Source: Geobacillus thermoleovorans (GTDB lineage: Bacteria > Bacillota > Bacilli > Bacillales > Anoxybacillaceae). From it: a stretch of 64,000 nt of DNA. Location: contig NZ_CP014335.1 in NCBI RefSeq assembly GCF_001610955.1, forward strand, positions 2,985,001 to 3,049,000. The letters are read 5' to 3'. Positions 53,413-62,978 of this stretch are shown here, piece after piece (position 1 is the stretch's first letter; each line of letters opens with the position of its first letter). The position numbers and the translations under genes were made by a program. Under the pieces are notes generated by a model. That model worked only from the letters and a program-made list of their open reading frames with translations. It was not told the origin of the DNA and made no database searches.

Positions 53413-53631
53413 TTGCCAACCTCCAACAGCGCTGCCAAGCGGTGCGCATGGGCGCCAGCAAAATTTGTTTGAAGGAAAAAAGTTGTCGATTTATAATAAT
53501 AAAAGCATGCCCTATCTATTGCTCTTTTATTTTCAGTTTACCATAATTAGAGTAGAGCGCTAGCCATTCATGCAAAAAAATGAACAAAATTAAACCGTTT
53601 TCGCGTTTTTTGTATGTTGAGGTGTTTTGCT

Positions 53632-54273
53632 TTGTTGCAAACATATTACACGGTCAAAGGATACGGCGAACGCGAGATCGTGATCGAAAAATCACGGTTC
53701 ATCTGCTATATCAATCGCGCTGAAACCGAGGAAGAGGCCGTCGCCTTTATTCAACAAATCAAGAAGAAGCATTGGGATGCCACCCACAACTGCTCCGCCT
53801 ATTTGATCGGCGAGCATGACCAAATCCAAAAAGCGAACGATGACGGCGAGCCGAGCGGCACCGCAGGGGTGCCCATGCTTGAGGTGCTGAAGAAAAAAGG
53901 GGTGAAAGACACCGTCGCCGTTGTCACCCGCTACTTTGGCGGCATCAAGCTCGGCGCGGGCGGGTTGGTGCGCGCTTACAGCCGCGCCGTCTCCGAGGGG
54001 CTGAACGCCGCCGGCATCGTCGAGCGTCGGCTCATGCGCGTCATGCATGTTACGATCGACTACCCGTGGCTTGGGAAGGTGGAAAATGAGCTGCGCTCTT
54101 CCGTATATACTATTAAAAATATCCAATATGCCGACCGCGTCACGTTTGATGTTCTCGTTCCCGAGGACGGCCAGTCTTCGTTCGGCGAGTGGATGACCGA
54201 ACTGACAAACGGAAGGGCGGACATTCAGGCGGGAGCGATGGAGTATGCCGAACGGTTGCTTCCGTCTTCCTAA
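53632..54273 (+). CDS. yvyE: YvyE / IMPACT-family (YigZ) protein
   Basis: About 213 residues. YTVKGYGEREIVIEKSRFI, AYLIGEHDQIQKANDDGEPSGTAGVPMLEVL and VVTRYFGGIKLGAGGLVRAY are the UPF0029 core; a C-terminal RF2-like domain follows (VTIDYPWLGKVENEL). Role in translation quality control is suspected. The start is a TTG at 53632 or 53635, after GAGGTG. Divergent from degS, with a shared 220-bp region; next on the strand is the LCP gene. Confidence 0.9.
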   Translation: MLQTYYTVKGYGEREIVIEKSRFICYINRAETEEEAVAFIQQIKKKHWDATHNCSAYLIGEHDQIQKANDDGEPSGTAGVPMLEVLKKKGVKDTVAVVTRYFGGIKLGAGGLVRAYSRAVSEGLNAAGIVERRLMRVMHVTIDYPWLGKVENELRSSVYTIKNIQYADRVTFDVLVPEDGQSSFGEWMTELTNGRADIQAGAMEYAERLLPSS

Positions 54274-54305
54274 AACGACACCGTAAAGGAAAGAAGGGTT
54301 AAACG

Positions 54306-55313
54306 ATGAATCATACAAGAAAAACGGTGAAAAAGCGAAAGAAAAAAAAGCGGCTCCGCCGATTATTTTTGCTCGTGTTTCTTCTTTTGCTCGGGGGTGT
54401 CGGCGCCTTTGGCTACAATATTTACTCCGAGACGAAACAGGCGTCAAGCAAAATTTATCAAGCGCTTGATCCATCAGGCAAGCCGGCAAGAAACATTGAG
54501 ATGCGCAAAGACCCATTTACCGTTCTGTTAGTCGGAGTGGAAAACCAGTACCACGACGAGGAGGGGCGGTCTGATGTCGTCATGCTTTTGACCGTCAATC
54601 CGAAGACGAACAAAGTGTATTTGTTGAGCATTCCGCGCGACACGCGCGTTTACATCCCGAGCGAAGGGCGGAAAGACAAAATCACCCATTCTTACAGTCA
54701 TGGCGGCATTCAATCGACAATTGCAGCCGTCAATGAGCTGATCGATGTACCGATTGACTATTACGTGACAACCGATTTTGACGGGTTCCAGAAAATTGTC
54801 GATTCCTTAGGCGGCGTCACGGTGGATGTTCCGTTCACATTCAAAGCCCAACTGACCGGCTCCCTCAAATGGCATACGTTCCATAAAGGCAAACAAGAGT
54901 TGAACGGCAATGAAGCGCTCGCCTATGTGCGCATGAGAAAATCGGACCCCCGCGGCGATTTTGGCCGAAACGAGCGGCAAAAACAAGTCATTCGCGCCAT
55001 TATTGACAAAAGCACGTCCATCACCTCGCTGCCGAAGCTGGATGACGTCATCGCCGATTTAGGGGATCACGTGCGGACGAACATCCCTCCGTCCGATTTG
55101 TTGTCGTTCATCTATGTCTATCAAAAAATGAAAAACGCGGATGTAGAAAATTTGCATTTGAAAGGATACGACGAAACGATCAACGGCGTGTACTACTACA
55201 TCCCCGACGAGCAATCGGTCAGCTCAATCAATGAAACGCTGCGGCAAGCGCTCGAGACGTCCAACGCCTCCCTCACGCGCAGCGATTCACCATCCACACA
55301 AAGCCAAAATTAA
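54306..55313 (+). CDS. tagU: LytR-CpsA-Psr wall-polymer ligase
   Basis: 335 residues. A basic cytoplasmic tail (KKRKKKKRLRR), one membrane helix (LFLLVFLLLLGGVGAFGYNIY) and an outside LCP domain: TVLLVGVEN, GRSDVVMLLTVN, YLLSIPRDTRVYIP, and RMRKSDPRGDFGRNERQKQVI. LCP enzymes attach teichoic acid or other glycopolymer to peptidoglycan. Position after yvyE matches B. subtilis tagU (lytR). Confidence 0.92.
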   Translation: MNHTRKTVKKRKKKKRLRRLFLLVFLLLLGGVGAFGYNIYSETKQASSKIYQALDPSGKPARNIEMRKDPFTVLLVGVENQYHDEEGRSDVVMLLTVNPKTNKVYLLSIPRDTRVYIPSEGRKDKITHSYSHGGIQSTIAAVNELIDVPIDYYVTTDFDGFQKIVDSLGGVTVDVPFTFKAQLTGSLKWHTFHKGKQELNGNEALAYVRMRKSDPRGDFGRNERQKQVIRAIIDKSTSITSLPKLDDVIADLGDHVRTNIPPSDLLSFIYVYQKMKNADVENLHLKGYDETINGVYYYIPDEQSVSSINETLRQALETSNASLTRSDSPSTQSQN

Positions 55314-55324
55314 CGATCACAAAG

Positions 55325-55359
55325 AAGGTGCTCCCAAAAGCAATGGGGCGCCTTTTTCC
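55325..55359 (+). terminator. Terminator after the LCP gene
   Basis: AAGGTGC-CCC/GGG-GCGCCTT stem with one mismatch, loop AAAAGCAAT, then TTTTTCC. Confidence 0.7.
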
Positions 55360-55481
55360 ATTTACAGCGTATATCATGCCGCAATGATGATGAAAGAACA
55401 CAACTTTTCATGTCCTCTGCTTTTTTTCTCTCTTTTTCAACAAAACTTTTCATTTTTTCTCATAATAGGACTGAATTCGGG

Positions 55482-55510
55482 TTGGATAAAACGGCAAAAT
55501 TCGCTATGAT
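55482..55510 (+). promoter_or_regulatory. Sigma-A promoter of the amidase gene
   Basis: TTGGAT (55482-55487), 17-bp spacer, TATGAT (55505-55510), about 45 bases before the TTG start. Confidence 0.7.
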
Positions 55511-55554
55511 AGTATAGAAAACGCAAACTTGAGAAAAAAGGGGGGATCGAATCC

Positions 55555-58002
55555 TTGAAAAAAACGCTTCTTTCCGTCTTGTTGGCGACTTGCCCGCTGT
55601 GGCCGTCGGCCGCCTTGGCCGCCGATGGAAGTCCGTCCTCATCCTCACCGACACTCATGGTCGCTGAGCATAACGCTTTGCTGAGGAGAGGAGCGACGGA
55701 TTCCTATCAAATCGTCGAATCCATTTCCGCTGGCCAACAAGTAAAGGTCATCGACAAGTTCCAAAACGCTGCTGGCGAAACGTGGTATCGCATCGAATAT
55801 AAGGGCATCACGGGCTGGGCGCGGGCAGACGACTTTTCTGAAGCGCATGTCTCTTCCGCCTTCCCTAACGTGATGTTCGCCAAGCAAGACTCGTTGCTGA
55901 GAAGAGGGGCAACCGATTCATATCGGTCCGTTGGTTCGATTCCCGCTGGCCAACAAGTGAAAGTCATAGACGAGTTTCAAAATGCCTATGGTGAAACGTG
56001 GTACCGCATCGAGTACGGAGGCGTCACCGGCTGGACGCGTGCGGACAGCTTTTCCAACCAACCGCCTTCCATGCTCGTCGGAAAGCGTGCGGTGATCGCC
56101 GCCAACGACATCGCGATGCGCAAGGGGGCATCCCCTTACTATCCGGTCGTCAAAACACTGTCTAACGGCGATGTCGTCTCCATCATTGCCGAGTTCACCA
56201 ATTCGCTCGGGGAACAGTATGTGCGTGCGGAGTGGGCGGGAGTCAAAGGATGGGTGAAAACGGAACAGATCTACATACCCAAACAGCTTCCGACACTTTT
56301 GCCGACATTCATGAACGTTGTGCAGTCCTCCCCGGTTCGCCGCGGGGCGAGCGTCCATTACCGCGCCGTCGCCACAGTGTCACGCGGTCAATCTGTCAAA
56401 GTGATCGATTTGTTCGTCACAAATGGTCAGGAACTTTGGTGCCGCGTTGATCTCGGACATGTCCGGGGATGGGTGTCGGAAAAAGTGTTGACGATGTCAT
56501 CAACCATGTCGGTTCCAAGCGGTGTCTCGGATACGTCCAGCGTCTCAGGCCAGCCGCTGACGGTCAGCGTTTCGGTCGCCAATGTGCGGCAAGCTCCATC
56601 TTTAAAAGCAAAAGTCGTCACCCAACTGAAAAAAGGAACCAAACTGAACAGCCTGTCAAGCGCCAAAGATGCGTCGGGAGCGCTTTGGTACAAAGTGTCC
56701 CTCAATGGAAAAACGCTCGGCTGGGTGCACGAGACGGTCGTAACCAAATCCTACCTTTCCCCACCAGCCAGCCAGGGGATGCAAAAGCAGGTGACAACCG
56801 CTAATGCGGCGCTGTTTGCCGAACCTTCGTTGAGCGCCGCCGTCATCGAGCGGATTGCGAAAAACCGAACGGTCACGGTTTTGAAGACGACAGAAGCATC
56901 TCCGTTCGACTGGGTGCAAGTCACCTCTGCATCGGGGAAAACGGGATGGATGCCGGTGTTTGAAGTAAAAGCCCCATCCTACGTATACGTCAAACAGGCG
57001 GGCACTCCGCTGCGCCGAGGTGCATCTTCGAACTATCAATCGTTGAAGGCGTTGGCAGCGAATGAGCGGCTTGCTGTCCTTTACGAATATCATGGATGGC
57101 TGAATGTCGAAACATCCAATGGCGTCCGCGGATGGGTGGAGGAATCAAGCACCTCTACCGTCGCCTTAAATAGTCTCGTTGAACCGACGTTTTCGACCAT
57201 CAACGAAGATGCCTATTTGACGTGGAAAAAAACTTCTAATTTCCGCGTCTCCTATTCGTTGTTGCCGGGCAATCGTCTGAAAATCACCGGCTCGTTTTCC
57301 TACGCTGAAGTCCCGTCGACCGACATTCCAGGCATACAAACGGTGGAGTGGAACGGCAGCAGCCTGCTCATCACCTTTGAACCGGGGTACACGTTCACCC
57401 TTCGCCATTACAGCGACCGATTGGCGCTGAAAATTCTCGAGACCGGACTCAAGGGCAAAAAAATCATCATTGACGCAGGGCATGGGGCGCACGACACCGG
57501 GGCGATCGGCCCTGGCGGCACGCGGGAAAAAGATATTACTCTCGACACCGCCTTATTGCTAAAAGAAGAATTGGAGCGGGCCGGAGCGATCGTGAAATTG
57601 ACGCGAAGCACCGACATCTTTTTGGAGCTGTCTGAACGGACATGGATCGCCAACAGTTCCGACTACGACGCCTTTATCAGCATTCACGCCGACTCGTACT
57701 CGCGGACATCTCGCGGAACGACAACGTACTACAACGTATCGAGCAACTTCAATGGGCCAAAAAGCGAGCAGTTGGCCGCCATCGTGCAAAAACATCTTGT
57801 CCAACAGCTCGGAACATATGACCGCGGCCATAAAACGCAAGACTTTTACGTCAACCGGAAAAACGAGCTGCCGAGCATTCTCGTTGAGCTCGCCTTCATC
57901 TCCAATCCAAATGAAGAGGCGCTGCTCAAAACGAAAGCGTTCCGCCAAAAAGCGGCCGTCGGCATTCGCGAAGGACTGGAAGAGTATTTCAGCCAATTCT
58001 AG
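55555..58002 (+). CDS. Multi-SH3 N-acetylmuramoyl-L-alanine amidase
   Basis: 815 residues, secreted (signal to about ALA, residue 22). Seven bacterial SH3 repeats at about 30-545; the first two, each with LLRRGATDSY and GETWYRIEY, are near copies. Then an AMIN-like beta domain (545-635) and an Amidase_3 domain (636-815): zinc ligands in IDAGHGAHD, REKDI and ISIHADSY, and catalytic Glu in ILVELAFISN. It cleaves the bond between muramic acid and the peptide stem. Longer than B. subtilis LytC (496). TTG start with GGGGGGATCG before it. Confidence 0.93.
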   Translation: MKKTLLSVLLATCPLWPSAALAADGSPSSSSPTLMVAEHNALLRRGATDSYQIVESISAGQQVKVIDKFQNAAGETWYRIEYKGITGWARADDFSEAHVSSAFPNVMFAKQDSLLRRGATDSYRSVGSIPAGQQVKVIDEFQNAYGETWYRIEYGGVTGWTRADSFSNQPPSMLVGKRAVIAANDIAMRKGASPYYPVVKTLSNGDVVSIIAEFTNSLGEQYVRAEWAGVKGWVKTEQIYIPKQLPTLLPTFMNVVQSSPVRRGASVHYRAVATVSRGQSVKVIDLFVTNGQELWCRVDLGHVRGWVSEKVLTMSSTMSVPSGVSDTSSVSGQPLTVSVSVANVRQAPSLKAKVVTQLKKGTKLNSLSSAKDASGALWYKVSLNGKTLGWVHETVVTKSYLSPPASQGMQKQVTTANAALFAEPSLSAAVIERIAKNRTVTVLKTTEASPFDWVQVTSASGKTGWMPVFEVKAPSYVYVKQAGTPLRRGASSNYQSLKALAANERLAVLYEYHGWLNVETSNGVRGWVEESSTSTVALNSLVEPTFSTINEDAYLTWKKTSNFRVSYSLLPGNRLKITGSFSYAEVPSTDIPGIQTVEWNGSSLLITFEPGYTFTLRHYSDRLALKILETGLKGKKIIIDAGHGAHDTGAIGPGGTREKDITLDTALLLKEELERAGAIVKLTRSTDIFLELSERTWIANSSDYDAFISIHADSYSRTSRGTTTYYNVSSNFNGPKSEQLAAIVQKHLVQQLGTYDRGHKTQDFYVNRKNELPSILVELAFISNPNEEALLKTKAFRQKAAVGIREGLEEYFSQF

Positions 58003-58015
58003 TTTGTTCGCGTTC

Positions 58016-58185
58016 GGAGAATAATAGCATGAGAAGGCCGGTAATGCAACGGATTGCAAAGCTTTACGACGGAGTTCGTCAAACTGAGAAACATGGCAGC
58101 ATCGCGTTTTCATTCCTTGCGATTCCTCATGAACCGAGCGAATCCGTTGTTTTTCACCGGCCTTTTAGGAAAGCTATTATTCTCC
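58016..58185. repeat. 170-bp long imperfect palindrome
   Basis: The arms match in three blocks: GGAGAATAATAGC (58016-58028) with GCTATTATTCTCC (58173-58185); AAGGCCGGT (58034-58042) with ACCGGCCTT (58156-58164); CAACGGATT (58047-58055) with AATCCGTTG (58141-58149). All three are perfect. The roughly 85-base centre has no strong pairing that I see. It fills most of the gap between the amidase gene and the SH3 gene and could be a MITE-like relic, an mRNA processing structure or a regulatory leader. No T-run follows. Confidence 0.8.
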
Positions 58186-58219
58186 TTTCTTTCCATATCC
58201 AAAAACGGGGGAGATGAAC

Positions 58220-58897
58220 ATGATGAAACGAAAAGCCAAATGGGCCGTTGCTGCCAGCCTGGCGTTCGGAATGACGGCAGGCGCCCTCTTGTTTACGCCA
58301 TCGGCGATGAAAGCATCGGAAGAAGTCGTGTTAGCGAGCGTCGACTGGGTGACTTCCCAGCTCAACCCGATGAAAAACGACATTGCCAACCTGAAAGCAC
58401 AACTGGCCGCCCAGCAACAACAAATTCAACAACTTCAACAACAACTTGCCAGCAAACCCGCTTCGCCTTCTTTGCCTTCTGTCGTCTATGTAGTGAAAAA
58501 CAATGCGGCCGTCCGCAGCGGAGCGTCAACGAGCTACCGCGTCATCACTTATAAACAGGCAGGGGCTTCACTGCAAGTGGTCGGGGCGCACCTTACTTCC
58601 CAAGGATTGTGGTACAACATCATCCTCTCCTCATCGTTGAAAGGTTGGATTTATTCCGGCGATGTCTCGACATCCGCCGTCAGCAGCGACAGCACCAAGC
58701 ACGTCATCGCCACGGCCGCGGTCAATATTCGAAAAGGAGCGACGACTTCTTATCCGATTATTGCGACCGTTCCAAAAGGGACAGAGATGGTCTATATTCA
58801 GCCGTTTACCAACAGCAAAGGGGAGAAATGGTACAACGTGCAACTGTCTGATGGGCGTCGGGGTTGGATGGCCGCTGAATTTGGTGAGGTGAAGTAG
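58220..58897 (+). CDS. Secreted SH3-domain protein
   Basis: About 225 residues from MMKRKAKW. Signal peptide to about MKAS, a Gln-rich coiled coil (LKAQLAAQQQQIQQLQQQLA), then two bacterial SH3 domains (AAVRSGASTSYRVITYKQAG; AVNIRKGATTSYPIIATVPKG). No catalytic domain. It probably binds cell wall next to the amidase. GGGGGAG precedes. Three bases before the next gene. Confidence 0.85.
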   Translation: MMKRKAKWAVAASLAFGMTAGALLFTPSAMKASEEVVLASVDWVTSQLNPMKNDIANLKAQLAAQQQQIQQLQQQLASKPASPSLPSVVYVVKNNAAVRSGASTSYRVITYKQAGASLQVVGAHLTSQGLWYNIILSSSLKGWIYSGDVSTSAVSSDSTKHVIATAAVNIRKGATTSYPIIATVPKGTEMVYIQPFTNSKGEKWYNVQLSDGRRGWMAAEFGEVK

Positions 58898-58900
58898 ACG

Positions 58901-60235
58901 GTGAAAAAATTGGCGTGGTTGGCCGTCGGCCTGTTTTTGCTCATCGTCTCTCCTTCCGCGTCGAACGCCGCTGGGGTGAAAACGTACAACAATCCCGTGC
59001 AAGTCCTTTTATATAAAGGGACATCGGTGACAGTCGCCGTCGAAGGAAACTATCAAATCGTCAATAAAGAGACGTTGACGATCACCCCGCTGCCAAGCGG
59101 GACAAATCTGACATTTCAGTCTTCCTCTTCGACCGTGTTTGTCACGTACAATGGAAAGACGGATTTTTCAAGCACCGGATTTACCATTCAAGAAACGATC
59201 GGCGCTGCGCCGTTGTCGCTTGTGAAAGTGAATCAAACCCGTTATCGCGGCAGCGTCGACATTCGCCGGCAAAGCAACGTCTTGTATGCTGTCAATATTT
59301 TAGATATGGAAGATTATTTAAAAGGAGTCGTGCCGAGCGAGATGCCCGCCTCTTGGCCGCTCGAAGCGCTGAAGGCGCAAGCCATTGCGGCCCGAAACTA
59401 TGCCTATAAACATAAAACAAGTTTGACGACCAATCCAAACACACAGACGTATAAAGGATATGATGGAGAATCTCCACGATCGAACGCGGCAGTGGATGCA
59501 ACAAGAGGATTGTATCTGAAATATAATGGCAGTATCATTGAAACGTATTACCACTCGACAAGCGGCGGCAGAACCGCCAATGTAAGCGACGTCTGGAACT
59601 CGTCGCAAACCGCCTACCCATATTTGGCGAGCGTCGATGACCCGTATGAATCATCGCCGTACAGCCGATGGTCATTCATCTTCTCCCCAGCTGTGCTGCT
59701 GCGTTCGTTCGGGTTCACCGATCCATCGGTTGTTTTATACGACGTCTCGATCGCCAAAACCGGCGCGAACGGAGAAGTGGGTGCCGTCACGATTGAAACC
59801 TCGGCAGGCGAAAAAACGGTGAAAGGCAATGAAACGACCATCCGCAAACTGTTCCCGCTAGACGGCAATCAATTTTACGGCATCTTGCCGTCCAACTGGT
59901 TTGACATTCAAGTGCAAAAAAGCGGTCCATCCGTGTCGATTCAAACGGCCAGCGGCAACATCGCCGCCTCTTCCTTGTCATCTTACTCCGTCCAAACAGG
60001 GAACGGAACGGTTTCGCTCGCCGGCGTCGAAGGAATCAAGGTGCAAACAACGGATGGCATCGTGCCGCTTTCCGCCTCGCCGTCAGGGGTTAGCTCGATC
60101 ACTGTCACTGGAAAAGGATGGGGGCACCGGATCGGCATGAGCCAATACGGAGCAAAAGCATTTGCCGAGCGTGGATGGACGGCGGAGCAAATTTTAGAGC
60201 ATTACTTCCGCGGGGCGGAAGTCTCGTTCGAGTGA
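58901..60235 (+). CDS. SpoIID/LytB-domain wall protein
   Basis: 444 residues, signal peptide (KKLAWLAVGLFLLIVSPSASNAAG). SpoIID core: NILDMEDYLKGVVPSEMPASWPLEALKAQAIAARNYAYKH, YYHSTSGGRTANVSDVW and GKGWGHRIGMSQYGAKAFAERGWTAEQILEHYF. SpoIID cleaves glycan strands lacking stem peptides; LytB stimulates LytC amidase. Following the amidase and SH3 protein, it is likely an LytB-like partner. GTG start at 58901-58903. Confidence 0.9.
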   Translation: MKKLAWLAVGLFLLIVSPSASNAAGVKTYNNPVQVLLYKGTSVTVAVEGNYQIVNKETLTITPLPSGTNLTFQSSSSTVFVTYNGKTDFSSTGFTIQETIGAAPLSLVKVNQTRYRGSVDIRRQSNVLYAVNILDMEDYLKGVVPSEMPASWPLEALKAQAIAARNYAYKHKTSLTTNPNTQTYKGYDGESPRSNAAVDATRGLYLKYNGSIIETYYHSTSGGRTANVSDVWNSSQTAYPYLASVDDPYESSPYSRWSFIFSPAVLLRSFGFTDPSVVLYDVSIAKTGANGEVGAVTIETSAGEKTVKGNETTIRKLFPLDGNQFYGILPSNWFDIQVQKSGPSVSIQTASGNIAASSLSSYSVQTGNGTVSLAGVEGIKVQTTDGIVPLSASPSGVSSITVTGKGWGHRIGMSQYGAKAFAERGWTAEQILEHYFRGAEVSFE

Positions 60236-60339
60236 AAGCATGACGATTGTGAAGGAAAACATCACTCGCATTCCAACACTCCCGACGCGGTCGGAAAATA
60301 TCTTTCCAAATGGAAACATAGCCGCTTTTCACATAAAGG

Positions 60340-60381
60340 AAAGGGCATCCTGCTTATGAGCGGGACACCCTTTTCTTTTTT
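60340..60381 (+). terminator. Terminator between convergent wall and glycosyltransferase genes
   Basis: AAAGGG-TCCTGCT/AGCGGGA-CCCTTT stem of about 14 bp with a 2-base internal loop and loop TATG, then TTTTCTTTTTT. It can also stop minus-strand reading. Confidence 0.85.
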
Positions 60382-61636
60382 ATTGTTCCGTCGGCCAAAC
60401 GGATTCGCGTTTTGTTTCATCGCCAAGGGCGTGAAGCAAATCGTCGACAATGCGAATCCATGAGTATTGCTCCACCGCCAACTTGCGCCCATTTTCCGCC
60501 ATCTTTTCGTATTCCTCGCTCGGAAGGCAAAGCAACTCGAGAACCGCTGCAGCGATCTGTTCAGGATTTTCTGGAGGAGCGATTTTCCCGCAATGATATG
60601 TTTCTAAAATCTCAGCGCTCTCCCCTTCGCCGCAATACAGCACCGGGGTTCCGGTGGCGATCGCCGGGAAAATTTTCGACGGCCTTGCCCCTTTAAACAA
60701 ATCGATGTTGCGCAGCGAAACGATGCTGTAATCGGTGATGGAGAAAATCTCCGGCATCTTCTCAACCGGAACGGATCCGTAAAACGTCACATTGTCAAGG
60801 CCGAGCTCTTCTTTTAACGCCATCAGCTTTTCTCGCTCTTGGCCGTCGCCGACAAACAGGAAATGCGCCCGTTCATCTTTTGCTTTGACGATGGCCGCCG
60901 CCCGCAGCACCGAATCGAGCCCTTGGGCGTATCCCATCGTTCCGGCGTACGTAAACACCACTTTTCCTTCGAGCCCTAATTCCGCAAGCAGCTTCTTGTT
61001 TTTCGGCAGCGGGCGAAACACATCCGTGTTGACGCCGTTCGGCAATAAAAAGACATCCTCGGGCGCCTTCCCTTGCTCAATCATATAATCGCGAATGCCT
61101 TCCGTCGCGGCGGCGATTTTCCACGCCTTCCGGTATAAAAACAGCTCGAGCCATCTCGCCATTCGGATGAACAGCCGATTTTTCAAAATGCCGAGCTCAA
61201 CGGCCGATTCCGGCCAAATGTCGGCGACGTTGAAAACAAACTTCGCCCGTTTCAACTTCGCGCCCACGTACCCGGTGATCCCTAAAAACAACGGCGGGGA
61301 ATTGCAAATGATCACATCCGTCGGCTTCGCTTTCACAAGCAGCGAATAAAACGAGCTGAACGTAAACGAAAAATACGAAGCGAGCCGTTTCCAAAAGCTC
61401 CCCTTTGGCGACGGATAAATCCATGTCCGATGAACGGGAATGCCGTCCCATTGTTCGAACAAATAAAACAGGCCGCGGTATGGCTTGGGGATGACGCCGT
61501 GCGGGTGATGCGGGAACGCCGTGAGCACTTCCACTTGATGCCCCCGTTTGATCAGCTCCTTGCTCACCTCATACACACGAATTTGCGGTGCGCCTGTTTC
61601 CGGCGGGAAGTGTTGGCATAGGTAAATGATCCTCAT
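60380..61636 (-). CDS. Family 4 glycosyltransferase (WbuB-like)
   Basis: 418 residues from MRIIYLCQHFPPETGAPQIRVYEVSKEL. N-terminal GT-B domain with FNVADIWPESAVELGIL; C-terminal VFTYAGTMGYAQGLDSVLRAA and PVLYCGEGESAEIL for donor binding. WbuB/L-fucosamine transferases share this form. Likely surface polysaccharide. ATG overlaps the small gene before it by 4 bp. Confidence 0.88.
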   Translation of the reverse strand: MRIIYLCQHFPPETGAPQIRVYEVSKELIKRGHQVEVLTAFPHHPHGVIPKPYRGLFYLFEQWDGIPVHRTWIYPSPKGSFWKRLASYFSFTFSSFYSLLVKAKPTDVIICNSPPLFLGITGYVGAKLKRAKFVFNVADIWPESAVELGILKNRLFIRMARWLELFLYRKAWKIAAATEGIRDYMIEQGKAPEDVFLLPNGVNTDVFRPLPKNKKLLAELGLEGKVVFTYAGTMGYAQGLDSVLRAAAIVKAKDERAHFLFVGDGQEREKLMALKEELGLDNVTFYGSVPVEKMPEIFSITDYSIVSLRNIDLFKGARPSKIFPAIATGTPVLYCGEGESAEILETYHCGKIAPPENPEQIAAAVLELLCLPSEEYEKMAENGRKLAVEQYSWIRIVDDLLHALGDETKRESVWPTEQ

Positions 61637-61899
61637 GGCCCGCTCCACACCACTTTCCCAAAAAATCGCAAACGAACGTTCCATTTCGAGCGCCAAGAGG
61701 CGAGCGCAAACGAGGCGTGGAAAAGGGGAAACGCCCCCCTGACATCGTCCCGCTGTCCTTGGATGTATAATCGTTGCCGCGAACCGACGGTCATCATGAG
61801 CTTGCCAACGGAAAGCCGCCGGCTTCGCGACTTAGCCTCCGCTTTCGGCAACAAACGAGCACCAACCGCGGCGGCTGATATGACGGCTTTGTTCCTCAT
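61633..61899 (-). CDS. Small basic protein, possibly a truncated acyltransferase
   Basis: 88 residues. ATGA overlaps at both ends (61896-61899 and 61633-61636) with glycosyltransferase genes argue that it is read. Arg/Lys-rich, then SWRSKWNVRLRFFGKVVWSGP, which looks like the opening of a left-handed-helix O-acetyltransferase; nothing follows. It may be the stump of a larger gene removed by deletion. Confidence 0.45.
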   Translation of the reverse strand: MRNKAVISAAAVGARLLPKAEAKSRSRRLSVGKLMMTVGSRQRLYIQGQRDDVRGAFPLFHASFALASWRSKWNVRLRFFGKVVWSGP

Positions 61900-62978
61900 C
61901 GACTCCCTCCACCGCCTTTCAACGTTTGCTCATACAATCGGATCATGCGCATCGCATTTTCCGTCCAATCGTAATGTTCATGGACATGGTTGACACCGTT
62001 TTCCCCCATTCGTTGCCGCAGCCTCTCATCAAGCAGCAGCCGTTCGAACGCCTCCGCCAGCTTTTCCGGACTGTTTTTCGGCACGATCAACCCCGTTGTT
62101 CCCTCACGGACGACTTCCGGCAGCCCGCCGACGTTGGAGACGACAACGGGAACGCCGCACGCCATCGCCTCGACGGCGGCAACGCCAAAACTTTCGCTGT
62201 CTTCAGTCGAAGGCACGGCGAAAATATCCATTTGATTGATATACAGCGGCACTTGTTCGTTCGGAACTTTGCCGGCAAACGTCGTCACGGATTGGATGCC
62301 GAGGCGGGCGCACAGCTCCTCATATTCACTCCGCTGCGGCCCGTCGCCGACGATCAACAGCTCCGTTTGCGGATGCCGCTCGTGCACAATGGCAAACGCC
62401 CGAATCAAATCGGCGATCCCGTACTTGTCGGAAAGAGCTTTCACCGTGCCGATCGTCACGGTCCGTTTCGGCTGTTTCGGCAACGGTTTGAAGCGGGCGA
62501 CATCAACACCAAACGGCGTCACTTCGATCGGTTTGTCCGTATACTTTCCGGTTTCTTTCGCCATCACACGGCTTGTCGAACAAATGACATCCGCACGCTG
62601 GAATGTATATTCAAGCATCCGTCGGTTCCAACGATTGGCATTCGGAAACTGATACACGTCGCGCCCCCAGACGGAGACGTAAAACGGATGATACCCCGCA
62701 AGCGCCCCGATCAACCCGTAGCTGGAGGCATAATGGGCGTGCAAAATATCTGGTCGAAACGAAGCGAGCAGCCGCTTTAATGAAAAGACAGTGGAAAAAT
62801 ACGACAACTTCCCCGGCAGCCATTTCGGCAGCACGACTGTCTCGACTTCTTTCGCTTGCTCCGGCCCGTAATGGTCTTTAAACGTCACGACTTTCACATC
62901 GATGCCTTGCGTTTGGTAAAAGCGGGCCCACTTATGCGTATGGATCGATTTGCTTGGAGCCAATAAGGCGACTTTCAT
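61896..62978 (-). CDS. Family 4 glycosyltransferase
   Basis: 360 residues from MKVALLAPSKSIHTHKWARFYQTQG. HAHYASSYGLIGAL in the acceptor domain; IGTVKALSDKYGIADLIRAF, EDSESFGVAAVEAMACGVPVVVSNVGGLPEVV in the donor domain with the two Glu of EX7E. ATG overlaps the previous stop (62975-62978). Part of a surface-glycan unit. Confidence 0.9.
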   Translation of the reverse strand: MKVALLAPSKSIHTHKWARFYQTQGIDVKVVTFKDHYGPEQAKEVETVVLPKWLPGKLSYFSTVFSLKRLLASFRPDILHAHYASSYGLIGALAGYHPFYVSVWGRDVYQFPNANRWNRRMLEYTFQRADVICSTSRVMAKETGKYTDKPIEVTPFGVDVARFKPLPKQPKRTVTIGTVKALSDKYGIADLIRAFAIVHERHPQTELLIVGDGPQRSEYEELCARLGIQSVTTFAGKVPNEQVPLYINQMDIFAVPSTEDSESFGVAAVEAMACGVPVVVSNVGGLPEVVREGTTGLIVPKNSPEKLAEAFERLLLDERLRQRMGENGVNHVHEHYDWTENAMRMIRLYEQTLKGGGGSR

